Shown one piece after another: positions 9,942 to 22,264 of a stretch of 64,000 bases of DNA. The notes below the pieces were generated by a model. It was not told where the DNA came from, searched no databases, and saw only the letters and a program-made list of their open reading frames with translations. The stretch is from NCBI RefSeq assembly GCF_001411555.2, contig NC_049916.1:930001-994000 (forward strand), read 5' to 3'. Source of the stretch: Juglans regia. Taxonomy: Eukaryota > Streptophyta > Magnoliopsida > Fagales > Juglandaceae. Both the position numbers and the translations under genes were made by a program. Each line of letters begins with the position of its first letter. Position 1 is the first letter of the stretch.

Positions 9942-12900
9942 TCAATTCGATTCTGTTGACTGATTATGAGACAAGTATTCCGAGACAAGCTGTCCAAAAA
10001 GTGACCCTTCTCTCTTCATTAGTTTCCATGGCTCATCAAACTCCACTAGTTTCCCTGAAATAGAATGGAAGGATTTGTTTCAAAAATCTTCAACACTTGA
10101 TAATTCACTGCACATCTTTATCAACACTTTCATATTAATATGATGTCGTTTGTCTAGTTACATGGACATTAGTATCACCTCCTTAATTCTATACACTAGC
10201 TGTTGGACACAAGAATTTGGGACATTCTATACACATAGCACTGCCACGCCAATTTGTAAAGCCCTTTTAAGTTAAATATAGGATTTACCATTAGAAACAT
10301 AGTTGGCATACACTAATCACTATCAAAGGGACAACACCCCCATCCCCCACCCCTAAAAGAAAAATTAATGGTCAATTCAACTCTCTTAAACGATGATGCT
10401 GCCTAGGAAATATTCTATGGCTGAGGGTTAGGGTAATTAATGTAACTCACCATCACTAATGGAAAGAACCATTCCGCAATCCATCACTGTTGGTATCCTG
10501 TGGGCCACCGTAATCACTGTACAATCAACAAATTCAGTCCGAATTGTCTTCTGTAGAATCATGTTTGTTGCATTATCAATTGATGCAGTTGCCTCATCAA
10601 GCACTAATATCTGACTTCTCCTTAAAAGTGCACGCCCCAAGCAGAACAATTGTCGTTGTCCCTGACTCCAATTTGATCCATCTTCAAAAACTGAAAAACA
10701 GGTTTTTTTTTTTCCAAAACAAATTAGTTGTCATTGGTGAACACAACCAAAAGTAGATGTCAAAATGTCAGAGCCTTCCCAACGGAGTCTATGCCCTTTT
10801 TTTTCTCCTTCACAACCTCTTGAAGCTAACATTTCTCCAGAACCTTCAAATGAAAATCGCCCCTTGTTCAATATTCCCAACCCATGAGATAAACAAGCAA
10901 AACAAGAATGAGGCAGACCTACTGATTACTATTGGCACCGAAACAACCAAAGGTGTAAAAGACATGAAGAAGTACCTCCCATATTTCCTTCTCAGAATGT
11001 TGAGACAAGGGATCCAAATTATATCTCACAGTACCATTGAAAAGAGTAGAATCTTGAGGAATGATTCCAAAACGCGATCGTAGAACATGAAGTCCAATCA
11101 TAGAAATGTCAATGCCATCTACTATAATCTTCCCTCCTTCTGGCTCCACTAGACGAAATAGAGCACCTATGAGAGTAGTTTTTCCACTTCCTGTTCTGCT
11201 AACAATACCTATTTTCTGCCCTCCTTCAAATGTGCAACTGATTCCACGAAGAACAAGAGGTGTATCGGGCCTATATCTTATCTGTTTTAAGGTCAATATT
11301 CTCAATTTCTCAGACTCTTGGCATGATGACCTTCTGTAATTCTAACAATAAAAGTAAATAAATATTTACCTGCAAATCAAGTATCTCAACTTTACCCAAA
11401 GAAGGCCAATTAGTTGGAGGACGGCTTCCTTATATTACTTCAGGGGCCTCATTGGGTATATGCATGTATTGATTTACCCTTTCTACAGAAATGATGTAAT
11501 TCGCAAGAGTGCACTGGTTTTGTATTGAGAAGACAAAGGACATGTTTAATGAAAGACCATAAGAAATTGTCATTCTAATAAACCCTGCAACAGGAGTAGT
11601 TGTTATATTAATAAAAAACTTCGTAATAAAAATAATCTGATACAAACATTTTGCGGCTGAAAATGACTCAAAAGTGAATTTCTAAATTGAAAAATCCATA
11701 AATGAATTGTAATTACGAGAAGATTGCTTGCTCAGACAAAATTGAAAAAAAGAACACAATAGAAGAAAGCAATAATGACTACTCTTAAGGGAAAACTGCT
11801 ACTTACCGGAGCTAAAAGTTCCAGGAGGAAGCAAAACCATGCACAGTGCAGCAGATGAAAGAACAATTGCACTGATTGTTTCTAATCTTTGGATCAGCCA
11901 CTCATTTGCAGCAAAACTATCGAAGCAAGGACTAGCGTTTGTGTCTATTAGGTCAAGATTTTTTACAAAAAAACCGATCTTCCTCCTCAAAAGCTCTTAT
12001 AGTCATGGCTCCTGCCACAGACTCCGCTAGATGATTTGCTACCAAGGACTTGGTTGTGCCATTGATACACATCAGCTCTTTTGCAGAGGAAAAATAATAT
12101 CTCTGTAGAAAAAGAATAACATGAATGTTATATTAACTATTCATATAAAAGAGAATTAAGATAAGATTTCCCCAAGAAAATAAGGTTGCTCCTGTTTTGA
12201 GAGCAAGGCATGAAGGCTGCGCTAGAAGAAATGAATGGATTAGTTGGTAACACAAAAATGCTTGCAAAATACAAAACTAAAAAGATTAAGTAACTCAGAT
12301 TATGTTTAGATTCGAAACATTGTCTTAGATATTTCAAACTATTTGCCCCCAACAAAATTCAATTTACATGGTGGCATCCTGACTTTGGCAGATTACATTG
12401 CTATTGATTGCAACTTTCAAGTGCTTATAATAAAATCATCTAAAACATCCACGATGTAAGAGTGAGGTGATCTAATCTTCACTACATCTATTCATCTATT
12501 ACCTATGTACAAAGGATATTCCTTTGTTTTTATTGAGCTAGCTCATCATAGTGTGGGTACACAACTAGTTTTAATAATAGCATCACATATCACAAGTTAT
12601 GGTTTAAAGATTCCTTAAAATGTGAGTAAGAAATATATTGTATGAGGGAAAACTTAGACCACTGAGCATTACAAATATATAAGTATGCTGTTACCCGCAA
12701 GCGAATTGCTAGATAAACTATTGGTATGGAGACAAAAAGGACTTGCCATGTAACAACAGCCAGTACTCCAAGATTTGCATAAGCATTACTAGTTGCCCCA
12801 ACAGCATATGCAAAGCTGAAAGGAACATCGAGATCAACAATACTCAGATTAGATGAGACCTATACAATAACAAAAAGATACAACACCTTGTTACTTTCAG

Positions 12901-15900
12901 AAATCATAATCAATCTATGAACACATTTTCTGGTTGAGATGTATACCCGACTAAGTATCCTTCCCAGAGGTGTGGAGTCATAAAAAGACATGGGTGCACG
13001 AAAAAGGGAGTACAGAAGCTGTGAAAATAAAGATTTTGACGATTGAAGACCCAAAACAACCATGGAAATCGATCGCATAGCAAGACTAGTGTTATAGAAA
13101 ATCCAATCAGCAAGTAAACCATGATCAACTGCAATGTGCTGACATTGGGATTTTCGACATTAGCAGCCATCCAAGAGTTTTGTGATATCTGACTAATCAC
13201 GAATAGTAGGTGACAGAGATTGGCCACGGAGAAATACAAGAACCCCTTGTTCTGATTGAGATATTGTATATAAGGTTTAAATCATGCGTCTCCTATTTAT
13301 CTTTCTTCTTGCTTAATCAATTGATCACCTTTAGATCCTTTAAATGTCTTCTCTATGTATGTCTTCCTGATATCTCTAGCAGATGTTCCACGTTCCTGGG
13401 CAGCAGGAACATCTGCAAGCCTATTAGAACCAGCAGTCTCTTTGTGTGCATTGACAAGCTCCTGAAATTCTTGGCTTGAGGCTAATAAATCATCATAAGG
13501 AGCTGCTTGCAGGACTTCCCCATCTGACATCAGCTGTCCAACAGTATCAACGTTCTTAAATTGATGTATTGACAGATTTTGACCAGAAATAATATCAATA
13601 AACAACAAATTGCATAAATAGAAAAGTGAAATTCAATAAATTATCCATGTTTAGTGACTCGTTTTTCTGATTGGTGGAAACTTAATCTAGAAAAGTCAGG
13701 ATTCCCTCCAATTGGAATGTATGTGCAGAGTGACCAAAAAGTTATAGTAACATATCTTGTTTTTTGGGCAATCAGAGTCATCAAGATGGTTTTATAGGGG
13801 TGATCCATTATATGTAGACCTGATGACAGTTAAATTCCAACTGCACCATGCATAACTGTAGATCAATGAATCTTGCTCAGTTATAATGTATCATCGGTTT
13901 GGATGTGTTTGCACATAAACATGTGGTCATTCAATCGGGCCCCATCCAATTAACAAATTTGAACATTACAAATATCACAAAGAATTCAAAGGAAAAAAAT
14001 GACAAATGTTGACGATGGGAACTTAAGTTGACAGTGTACTCACCAAAACAGAATGAAACGCAGGCAGGAAATCAACTTGATGGGTTACAAGTAAAACTGT
14101 CTTCCTTGAGAGTGCTTCCCTAACATATTCCTGCCAAGATCTAAGTTACTTTCCACTAAAAGTTAGTTATTGACTTAAGAAGACATAGCATGGCGATAGA
14201 AAATGTGATTACATTGAATAAGCTTGAAGCAGTCTGGGCATCAACAGCACTGAATGGATCATCCAAAAGATATATATAAGCATTCTGATAAAGGGCACGA
14301 GCAAGTTGAATTCGCTGCTTTTGTCCACCACTGAGATTAACTCCTCTCTCCCCTATCTCGGTGAGATCGCCATATGGAAGCAACTCGAGGTCCTTTACCA
14401 ATAAACACCTTTCAAGCGTTTCTTTGTACTTTTGACTGTCCATGTCAGACCCAAACAAAATGTTCTCCTGTATCGTTCCTGTCTGGATCCATGCCGTTTG
14501 GGAAACATAGGCAATCTTCCCATAAACTTGAATCTGTAAATTCAAGAAATGTAACCATTTCACTCATGGTTGGTACATGTTGACATTTTGCAAGTCATGA
14601 TAGGATCGCATATGTATTTACGCTATGTTGTTTATAGTGTTTAACACTAATGGAAATTGGTAATGTAGGGAAACATAAGATGAGAAAACTTGGCGAAGAA
14701 ATAAAAAATATATTGTAACGCTAGAAAGAAAAGCAAAGGGCAGTAGGAACTTACAGTTCCTTGAATATTTGGAACCTCGCCAAGAATTGTTGCTAGAAGG
14801 GTTGATTTTCCGGAGCCAACTTCTCCACATATAGCCACCTTTTCTCCAGGTCTGATCTCTAGATTTATGTTTCTAAGTGTAGGCTTTGGTAAATTTTCTT
14901 CCCATGAGAAATTGGCCGAATTTATAAGGATCGTATGGTTTACTGTCTCCACGTTGGTCTTCGTCCGAACACTTGCACTCTGCAGCTCCGGTGCCTCAAG
15001 GAATTTTAAGATACGTGAAAATGCAACCTTTGCTTGAATGACTACTCCAATAACATCAGGTATAGATGTAATGGGATCCTGAACAAGGCGTAAAGTTGCT
15101 ACAAAAGTGAAAACATTATTTGCATGTAGAGGAACTTTGAGGAAATAACATGCGCCAAAGGTTGCAGTAGAGACTAAAATAGGGGATGTCCAAAAAAGAA
15201 AGGTATTATATGATTTTAGCATTTGCACCGCTGATAACCAATTGTACTCTTCCTTCCTTAAATTTTCAATTACTCTCTTGAAATGGGTTTCCCATGCATA
15301 TAATTTCAACACCTTCATGTTGACAAGAGCCTCAGTACTTGCCTTCAATCTCTCATCTTGTGCGACCATAAGCTTACTTTGAAACTGATGCTGCAATTTT
15401 GCAAGTGGAGCATTGCAAAGCACAGTGAGGATTAACACCACCAAAGCTGCGATTGTTGCTAGCCCCATTGCACGAAATATAATTACTAAAACAATACAGA
15501 GCTAGAGGCTTGTTGTCCAAGTCTGATGGAACCAAAATGGGAATTCGCCAATCCTATAAGCATCCACAGTAACATAGTTCATTATCTCCCCTCCTAAATG
15601 CACTAGCCTTGCAGCATTTGATAACCTCAGCTGTTTCTTGTAAATGGCAGCTGTGAGCAAAGACCTCACTTTTAGACCAATAAGTCTGCTTCAGAAGTAC
15701 CATTGCCTTTGTGATATGTATTCTATGCTCTTGGAAAAGAAAAGCGTTATGGCCAATACATAACCTTCATATTTAAAACTTTCTTTCCCCTCAGCAACCA
15801 AAATGAATGCATTCAAAAGTAGAGGACCTATGGACAGAGTGATAATCTTTAGCAAAGCAAAGAATCCAGACATTAGTATCTCTTTCCAATGACAAACAAT

Positions 15901-16812
15901 AATTGTCCTCAGGATTGATGGTTGAGAAGATGGTTCTTTTTGCTTCTGTTTGTTCAGTTGCTCCAAGAACACCAAATAGCAACTTTCTGCTCGATCTGCC
16001 TCGCGCAAGTTGGGAATATCTTCATCCTCAAGTGTTTTCTCCCTGCCCTTTTTCATTAATGGATTCAACCACCAGAATGAAATTCTACTGAATAATCCAG
16101 CTTTGGCAAACAGAGTGACGGAGCCAACAGCATCACTTTTACTAATACCAATGGCTTCACCATTTAAAGGCATATACAGGGTACTTTCATTGATGCTCTC
16201 ATCTCTTGTTTCATATTTATACCCCTTAAAAGTACAGAACAGCAACAATATGGCTCCTTGAAAAGACAGGATATCCAATGCTACCTTAATGGATACTTCT
16301 TTGTTTAAAATGGCAGCAGACAGAGATAAAGAGCAAACAATTCCAGCAAACAAAAAGGCAAGAATGGACAGTAGCCGCAATGGTCCTCTTGGAAACTTAT
16401 ATCCCTGAAGGCTCACAGTTAAACTCACCAACAGCCATGTGATCCCCTGTACCGTTATTAGTATCCACCAATTGAAAGGCAAAGCAGTCTTGGTTTTCCT
16501 CAACTTCTCCTCTAAAATCCAAATTCCCAAGCACGAGTACCCAAATCCAAGACAACCATTGACAATTGAAGAAACTATCTGCAAATTTGAGAAGCCTTCA
16601 AATTGAGCTCGAATTTGAACTTTTTTCATTGGCGACTTCTGAAACATATTCAATAAAAGCATGACCAATAACAAGACATCCAAACAAATTATGAATATGT
16701 GATTAATGCACGACGAGGAATGGCTCAAAAATTGAAAAATAGAACTGCAGGGCCTTCCAACACTGTCTGAACAACCAGACTCCCCACAGAATATATCCCA
16801 TGAATACTCCAT
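9942..16812 (-). pseudogene. ABCC10-like transporter copy 2: full-length pseudogene
   Basis: All 11 exons of the intact copy can be aligned: 16812-14755, 14533-14213, 14130-14044, 13533-12947, 12859-12695, 12102-11807, 11584-11370, 11281-10976, 10843-10780, 10690-10451, 10054-9942. Relative to that frame there are premature stops in exon 1 (TGA 15691-15693 from an Arg codon; TAG 15502-15504 from Gln), exon 4 (TAA 13297-13299; TGA 13282-13284), exon 7 (TAA 11430-11432) and exon 9 (TAG 10826-10828). There is also a 1-bp deletion near 13075, a 1-bp insertion in an A-run near 11970, and a lost donor after exon 9 (GT to GG at 10778). Exons 8 and 10 remain recognisable, with Walker A GSGKTT and Walker [10 protein letters not shown]. 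No full-length transporter can be made. A short N-terminal product of about 373 residues is conceivable but would lack both ATPase domains. Confidence 0.93.
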
Positions 16813-17670
16813 AAGCCTTTTCTCTTTGCTCTTCAAGTTCAACTCCTGTATTTGGAAAATAAGAACATATTATCCACATAATCGATTCGTCAAAGCAGTC
16901 AACCAACCATACACAAGAAGCACAATACACTGAAGATTTTTTAGAAAAAGGGAAATCAAAGAAAAAAATTAAAAGAAAGGACAATATGCACTATTTGAAA
17001 CACAATTTTAGACACTCTCAAATGACATCCCATACGACTACTTGTGAAAGGCAATAGCAGAGAATGGCGTAGTGAAACACCTGAAAAAAAAAAGAGTCAT
17101 CGAGGAAAACAAATACCTTGATTGGTTAAGAACAGCTTTTTCTCTCTCTTGGCAAGTTAATCATACATAGCTTTGGTGCAAACCATGTCCTGCAAAAGAA
17201 CCCAATTCAACCTCACAATAGCAAATTCTAATGATCACAAATTTAACCAAAGGAGGCCAAACGTGGACATTTAAAAAACTTAAACCATCCATCAATGAAT
17301 GAGTTTAAAATATCACAGATAAAGAGGAGGCATTCAAAATGACATAAACAACTGAACCAACCGACAATATGCATAAAACGCCGATTAAAAGAATCCATCT
17401 TATGTTTTTTAAATAGGAAAATCAAACTAACCAAGATCTCACGCAACCCAAAGTCACCGGCCCAAAATTGAACCAAATACGGATGGGATTTTTTTGTTTT
17501 CTGGCATATATGGACGCAAGACGTTGCAGTCATGTAATATTATGGAAATCCGGGTTCGTCTTACATGGAGGATGAGGTCATGAGGTATGCCTCTCCCTGT
17601 TTGGAAGAAGTTAGAACGATAGAGAGAGCAGCTGCCAGCAAAGAGGGAGAGAGGGAACGAGTTTTTCATT
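16813..17670 (-). promoter_or_regulatory. 5' leader and upstream region of the ABCC pseudogene
   Basis: A CAG acceptor lies about 40 bases upstream of the ATG, so the 5' untranslated region is probably spliced, as in copy 3. Homology with copy 3 continues to about 17470 and then stops; the sequence to about 17670 (a GA-rich leader-like block near 17610-17660) is present only here. It may be the original upstream region, but no TATA box can be assigned confidently. Confidence 0.4.
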
Positions 17671-18687
17671 AATAAAAAAAATCTTGAATGAAAGAATCTA
17701 ACATTAATGAGGTTGGGTCGGAGTATAGGATGTCGTCATGGCTCACGTCTCTCTTTACATGGACATGTGATTTCTTCTGGTTGTCGTCATTTCATGAAAA
17801 TACATGGATCAGCGTCGCGGCCGTCGCCTCTTTTTCCTTGGAAGGTTGATGCTCGCTCATTTTTAGCCATGATAGCCTTAGGTTAGTACAAGAATCACAC
17901 TTCGATTTCTCTTGCGAGCGAGCAGGATGCGTTTCTGGTCACCTGAAAGGGACAGTCTCACATTCATCATCCACACATTCAATTTCACGTTCTCATGCAT
18001 GCATGTATGTCAATGATTAGGATCGATTGTCGATTATCAGAAACTACCAATTTTTCTCAATTCTTATATACGTGACGGTTACCAGCAGTTTTTTATTTTT
18101 ATTTTTTAACAAATAGTAGTATTACGTGTACTTATATTTGTATTTGTTTACGATTTATTTACTATGCAGCCCACGTGGCTTCTATTTTATTTGTTCTTTC
18201 TTCTGACTTGATCTAGCACTGAGATTCAAAATCACAAACTCAAAGCTGATATCCATTTGCCTCCGCGTCCGAGCTCTTTCCTCCGAGCACAAAAGCTACT
18301 GTTAACGGCAACGAAACAAGATCGTCACTTCCGCCGACAAATTCTCTCTCTCTTCTCTCTCTGTCTCTCTCTCTAAAACCCCCCCTTGCGTTGAGGAAAG
18401 AGAAAAGAAAGAAATAAATAGTACAGTCAAAAATCTGAGCTTCAACATCAAGCATCTAAGCTTGGAAACAGCCTGAATAGTTGTGAAAGGAAGTATCCTA
18501 ATTAGAAAATAAGCCTCAAAAGTCACAAATTCTGGAGGACAGATCATGAAAGGGGTATGTGACTAATCGAAACAATACAAAACAAAGAAAAGCAATACCA
18601 TAGATCTTTTTCCAGTGGTGGTAGAAGGAGATCAGAACTCTAGGGAGTATGTTGTGAGAAATAGGCATGGACTGAGAGGAGCCTTTT
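17671..18687. other. Spacer between ABCC pseudogene and copia element
   Basis: No gene is recognised. A CT-rich stretch lies at about 18340-18385. Short frames here have no recognisable motifs. Confidence 0.4.
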
Positions 18688-18963
18688 TGTTAGATAGATA
18701 AGTCAAAAATCAAATACTCCCGAAGATCACTCACTACAAGATTAGGAGTTACCAACAGCAACTCAATGTTTATCATCTACAACAACTTCACCCTTATCAT
18801 CTGCAACAACTCCATCTGTTATGCCTCCTGATATATAGGAATATTTGAATTGTATATATCCACTTATGTAATTCAAACTACAATACTCACTCATTGTAAA
18901 TCTATATAAAGAGTTTAATACACGGCTGTGTATTCAAGCCAGTCTATTCTTTAAACATTTGCA
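18688..18963 (+). repeat. Probable 5' LTR of copia element
   Basis: The block ends in CA directly before a tRNA-Met-type primer site and carries a TATATAAAGAG promoter-like motif at about 18902. A TGTTAG start at 18688 is the best guess for the 5' end; TGTTATG at 18817 is an alternative. There is no second LTR in the window to fix the boundary, because the 3' end of the element is missing. Confidence 0.55.
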
Positions 18964-18975
18964 TGGTATCAAAGC
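18964..18975 (+). promoter_or_regulatory. Retrotransposon primer-binding site (tRNA-iMet)
   Basis: TGGTATCAAAGC abuts the LTR. It matches the complement of the initiator tRNA-Met 3' end (TGGTATCAGAGC) with one mismatch, the usual copia arrangement. Confidence 0.8.
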
Positions 18976-19016
18976 ATTTTGCTTATGCAATTCTTGATCC
19001 TTCCTCATTTAATACA

Positions 19017-21938
19017 ATGGCTTCCTCTTCCTCAAATTCTGTTGCTGCATTTATTGCCCCAAATCTCAACCAACTGGTTTCAGCCAAACTAGATAGGTCA
19101 AACTATCTAATTTGGTTGTCTCAAATGGTTCCTATTCTAAAGAGTAATGATCTAATGGGTTTCGTGGATGGTTCCGAACCGTGCCCATCACAAATTTTAC
19201 TTGATGATCAAGAGAAACTCACTATTGAAATCAACTCCCAATACACTCTTTGGCACAAAAAGGATCAGTTTGTGCTAGGATGGATTAATGCCACCTTATC
19301 CAACAAAGTAGCTCCATCAGTTTTTGGTATCACATCTGCCAGACCTGCTTGGAGTTCATTGGAAAAGAAATTTGCCTCTAGATCCCAATCTCGTGTTAGC
19401 CATCTAAAACGCAAACTACAAGCCTTAACTCAGGGCTCACGTGGTTGTTCCACTTACCTTGATGAGGCCAAAGAAATAGCAGCCAAGCTAAGTGTTGCTG
19501 GTAAAATTGTTGATGACGATGATCTGATTACTTATGTAACTCATGGTCTAAGTCCTATCTACCTACCATTCATGACTTCACTTTCTCTTGCCACCAGAGA
19601 TCACCCTCTGTCTTTTGATGATTTCCAAACTGAACTCTTGTCAAATGAGCTTCTCTTGGAATCTCAATCCAAATCCATTCTCCCAGATACAAACAACTTT
19701 GCCTTGTTTGCGCCTAAACAGAATCAACAAACTTTTAACCACAAGTCAAAATATCATCACAGGCCTAACACATCATTTGCTTCTGGCAATCAACCTTCAC
19801 ATTTTTCTCCTCACCGCAGCAAACCACCATTCCGTGCAGCCCCAACCCAGCAACCATACACATCGACAACTCCATCTCCCAAACCTTCCCAAAATTTTTC
19901 TTCTCCTCGTTCTCCTTGTCAGATCTGTGGCCGGTCCAGTCATCATACACTTGACTGCTTTCATCGCATGGATTATGCCTATCAAGGGAGACATCCCCCT
20001 GCCCAACTAGCAGCAATGGTGGCTCACACCAATTCTGAACATGAGAATGAAACTTGGTTCGCAGATAGCGGGGCAAATCAACATATTACAGGCTCTCTTG
20101 AGCAACTTACTCTTTCACAACCATACACAGGACAAGAGCATGTAACAGTTGGTAATGGTCAGGGTTTAAATATTGCACACACTGGTAATGCAACATTTCA
20201 TACATCCACTCGTCAATTCCAACTCAACCGTGTTTTACACTGTCCTCAAGCCTCTGCTAACCTCCTTTCCATTAATCAATTCTGCATAGACAACAATTGT
20301 TTCTTCATTTTAACTGATTCTCATTTTTTTGTAAAGGACACAATGACAGGGAAGACACTACTCGAAGGCAGGAGTGAAGGTGGTCTATATCCATTTCCGA
20401 AGCAGTCAAAATCTCTCAATAAACCACATGCCTTAGCTGCTGTGTCAGGAGTGAAAGCACCACTTACCATTTGGCATTCTAGACTAGGCCATGCTTCTCT
20501 TTCAATTGTATCTCAAGTATTAAATAAAAATAATTTGCCTGTTCAAGGTTCAGCTAGAAAAATGGAATTTTGTAACTCATGTCAACTCGGCAAAGGGAAC
20601 AACTTCATTTTTCTATGTCAAATTGTGTCTCTAAATTTCCCTTAGAATTAATTCACTCAGACGCCTGGTCATGTTCTACTAACTCTCTGAGTGGTTGCAA
20701 ATATTATGTGCTCTTCATTGATGATTACTCTAGATTCACTTGGCTCTATCCTCTCCAAAATAAATCAGATGTTTCTACATGCTTTGTTAAATTCAAGATT
20801 TTGGTTGAAAATCAGTTCTCTTGCAAAATAAAACAGTTTCAATCCGATGGTGGAGGGGAATATAACTCACATCATTTTAAATCCTATCTTACCAACAATG
20901 GTATCATTCATCGTATCAGTTGTCCCCATACACCTCAACAAAATGGGGTGTCCGAACGTAAACACCGTCATATTGTAGAGATAGGATTATCCCTCTTAGC
21001 CGAATCTCACTTGCCATCAACCTTTTTGGTAGATGCTTTTCTAACATCCATTTTTATCATCAATCGTCTCCCTACTCCAATTCTAGAACATAAAAGTCCA
21101 CATTTCAAACTTTATGGAAAGCTACCAGATTATACTCACCTTCGCACGTTCGAGTGTGCATGCTTTCCTCTTCTTCGACCTTATAACTCTCACAAATTAA
21201 TGTTCCATTCTAAACAATGCATATTTTTGGGCTATAGTGCGAATCATCTTGGTTATAGATGCATGGATCCTGTCACTCAAAAGGTTTTCATCTCCAGGCA
21301 TGTTGTTTTTAATGAGAGTTCTTTTCCTGCTAAGAATGGATTGCAACCACCTGCTCCTCTACTAGTGGTCTCTTCCCCAAGTATAATTCTTTCTCCTCCC
21401 TCATTTTCAATTACTACAAACTATAATACGTCCGTTTCTCAAAACCCACATTCCACTACCTCATATCCTTACCCAGATCCTGAGTCTCATGACTCACCCT
21501 CTTCACCCGATCCAATCTCCTCTCCCATAACTCTAGCTAGTACATCCACCTTATCACCTACCTTCAATCAATCTTGAATTCCACCACCTATTGCCATATC
21601 CAATGAACCTCTTCCCTCCCATCAAGTGATCACACGGTCTCAAACAGGTTCCTTAAAACCCAGAGATTTCTCTGACTATCGTTTATACTCTACCAAATAT
21701 CCACTACATGTGTTATCTAGTGTTGCAGTCCCACTTGAACCTTGCTCTTACCGACAAGCTGCTCTCTTACCGGAATGGTGTGCTGCTATGAAGGAGGAAT
21801 ATGATGCTCTTATGGCTAACCATACATGGACACTCTGTCCTTGGCCCATAAACCACAATGTCGTTGGCAACAAATGGGTCTATAAGACCAAACAAACTTC
21901 CACAGGTGCAATAGAGCGCCTTAAGGCTCAGTTAACAT
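19017..21938 (+). pseudogene. Ty1/copia gag-pol, frameshifted and truncated in reverse transcriptase
   Basis: The gag start is taken as the ATG at 19017; an earlier in-frame ATG at 18963 overlaps the primer site. Domains in order: UBN2-type gag (KLDRSNYLIWLSQM), a CCHC knuckle (CQICGRSSHHTLDC, about 19918), a protease motif WFADSGANQH (about 20055), the GAG pre-integrase zinc motif ending FCNSCQLGK, and an integrase core (HSDAW, FQSDGGGEY, PQQNGVSERKH). The frame changes near 20597, so pol continues in another frame from about 20600. A TGA at 21575-21577 interrupts that frame before the reverse transcriptase start (WCAAMKEEYDALMANHTW). Homology ends at about 21938, just before the KARLVAKG-type region. 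Most of RT, RNase H and the 3' LTR are absent, so it cannot transpose by itself. Confidence 0.92.
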
Positions 21939-22114
21939 TTCCAATAAAGAAGCGGCAAGCGGGTCCTCTGATCCCTTGCCTTCTTCAATGCCTGAGAGAG
22001 AGAGAGAGGGGGGTTGGAGAAATGGTTTTGCTGGTTGGAGAAATGGTTTTGCCTGGAGAAATGGTCCTCTGGTCCCATGCATGGAGAAATGGTTTTCAGG
22101 AGAACTGTTATAAA
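21939..22114. repeat. Short irregular tandem repeat at the copia break
   Basis: Directly after the truncation there is a (GA)n run (about 21994-22008), then four copies of GGAGAAATGG starting at 22016, 22037, 22055 and 22083, most followed by TTTTG. This marks the breakpoint between the retroelement and the MITE at 22115. Confidence 0.6.
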
Positions 22115-22264
22115 CACAAAGATATTACACAAAGTAAACTCACAAACTAATGTGTCTTCATCGAATCTGTTAGATTTACTTTATAATAAAAGTAACTTTA
22201 CAATCTGACGTATCATATCAAGCCATATCAGTTTGTGAGTTTACTCCTGTGTAATCTCTTTGTG
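22115..22264. mobile_element. 150-bp MITE with CACAAAGA terminal inverted repeats
   Basis: The left end CACAAAGATATTACAC and the right end GTGTAATCTCTTTGTG form a near-perfect inverted pair, and the inverted region extends inward about 35 bases (AGTAAACTCACAAACT). No ORF. Same family as the small MITEs in the transporter flanks. Confidence 0.75.

Noticed and set aside
15691..16842. 383-residue frame as a complete membrane protein
   Set aside because: It is exon 1 of the ABCC pseudogene ended by a TGA that replaces an Arg codon; the remaining exons follow.
19588..20076. Additional frames within the copia element
   Set aside because: Alternative-frame and antisense shadows of gag; no own motifs.
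22016..22092. CRISPR-like array of GGAGAAATGG repeats
   Set aside because: Units are 10-15 bases with uneven 18-28 base spacing in a plant genome; a simple tandem repeat.
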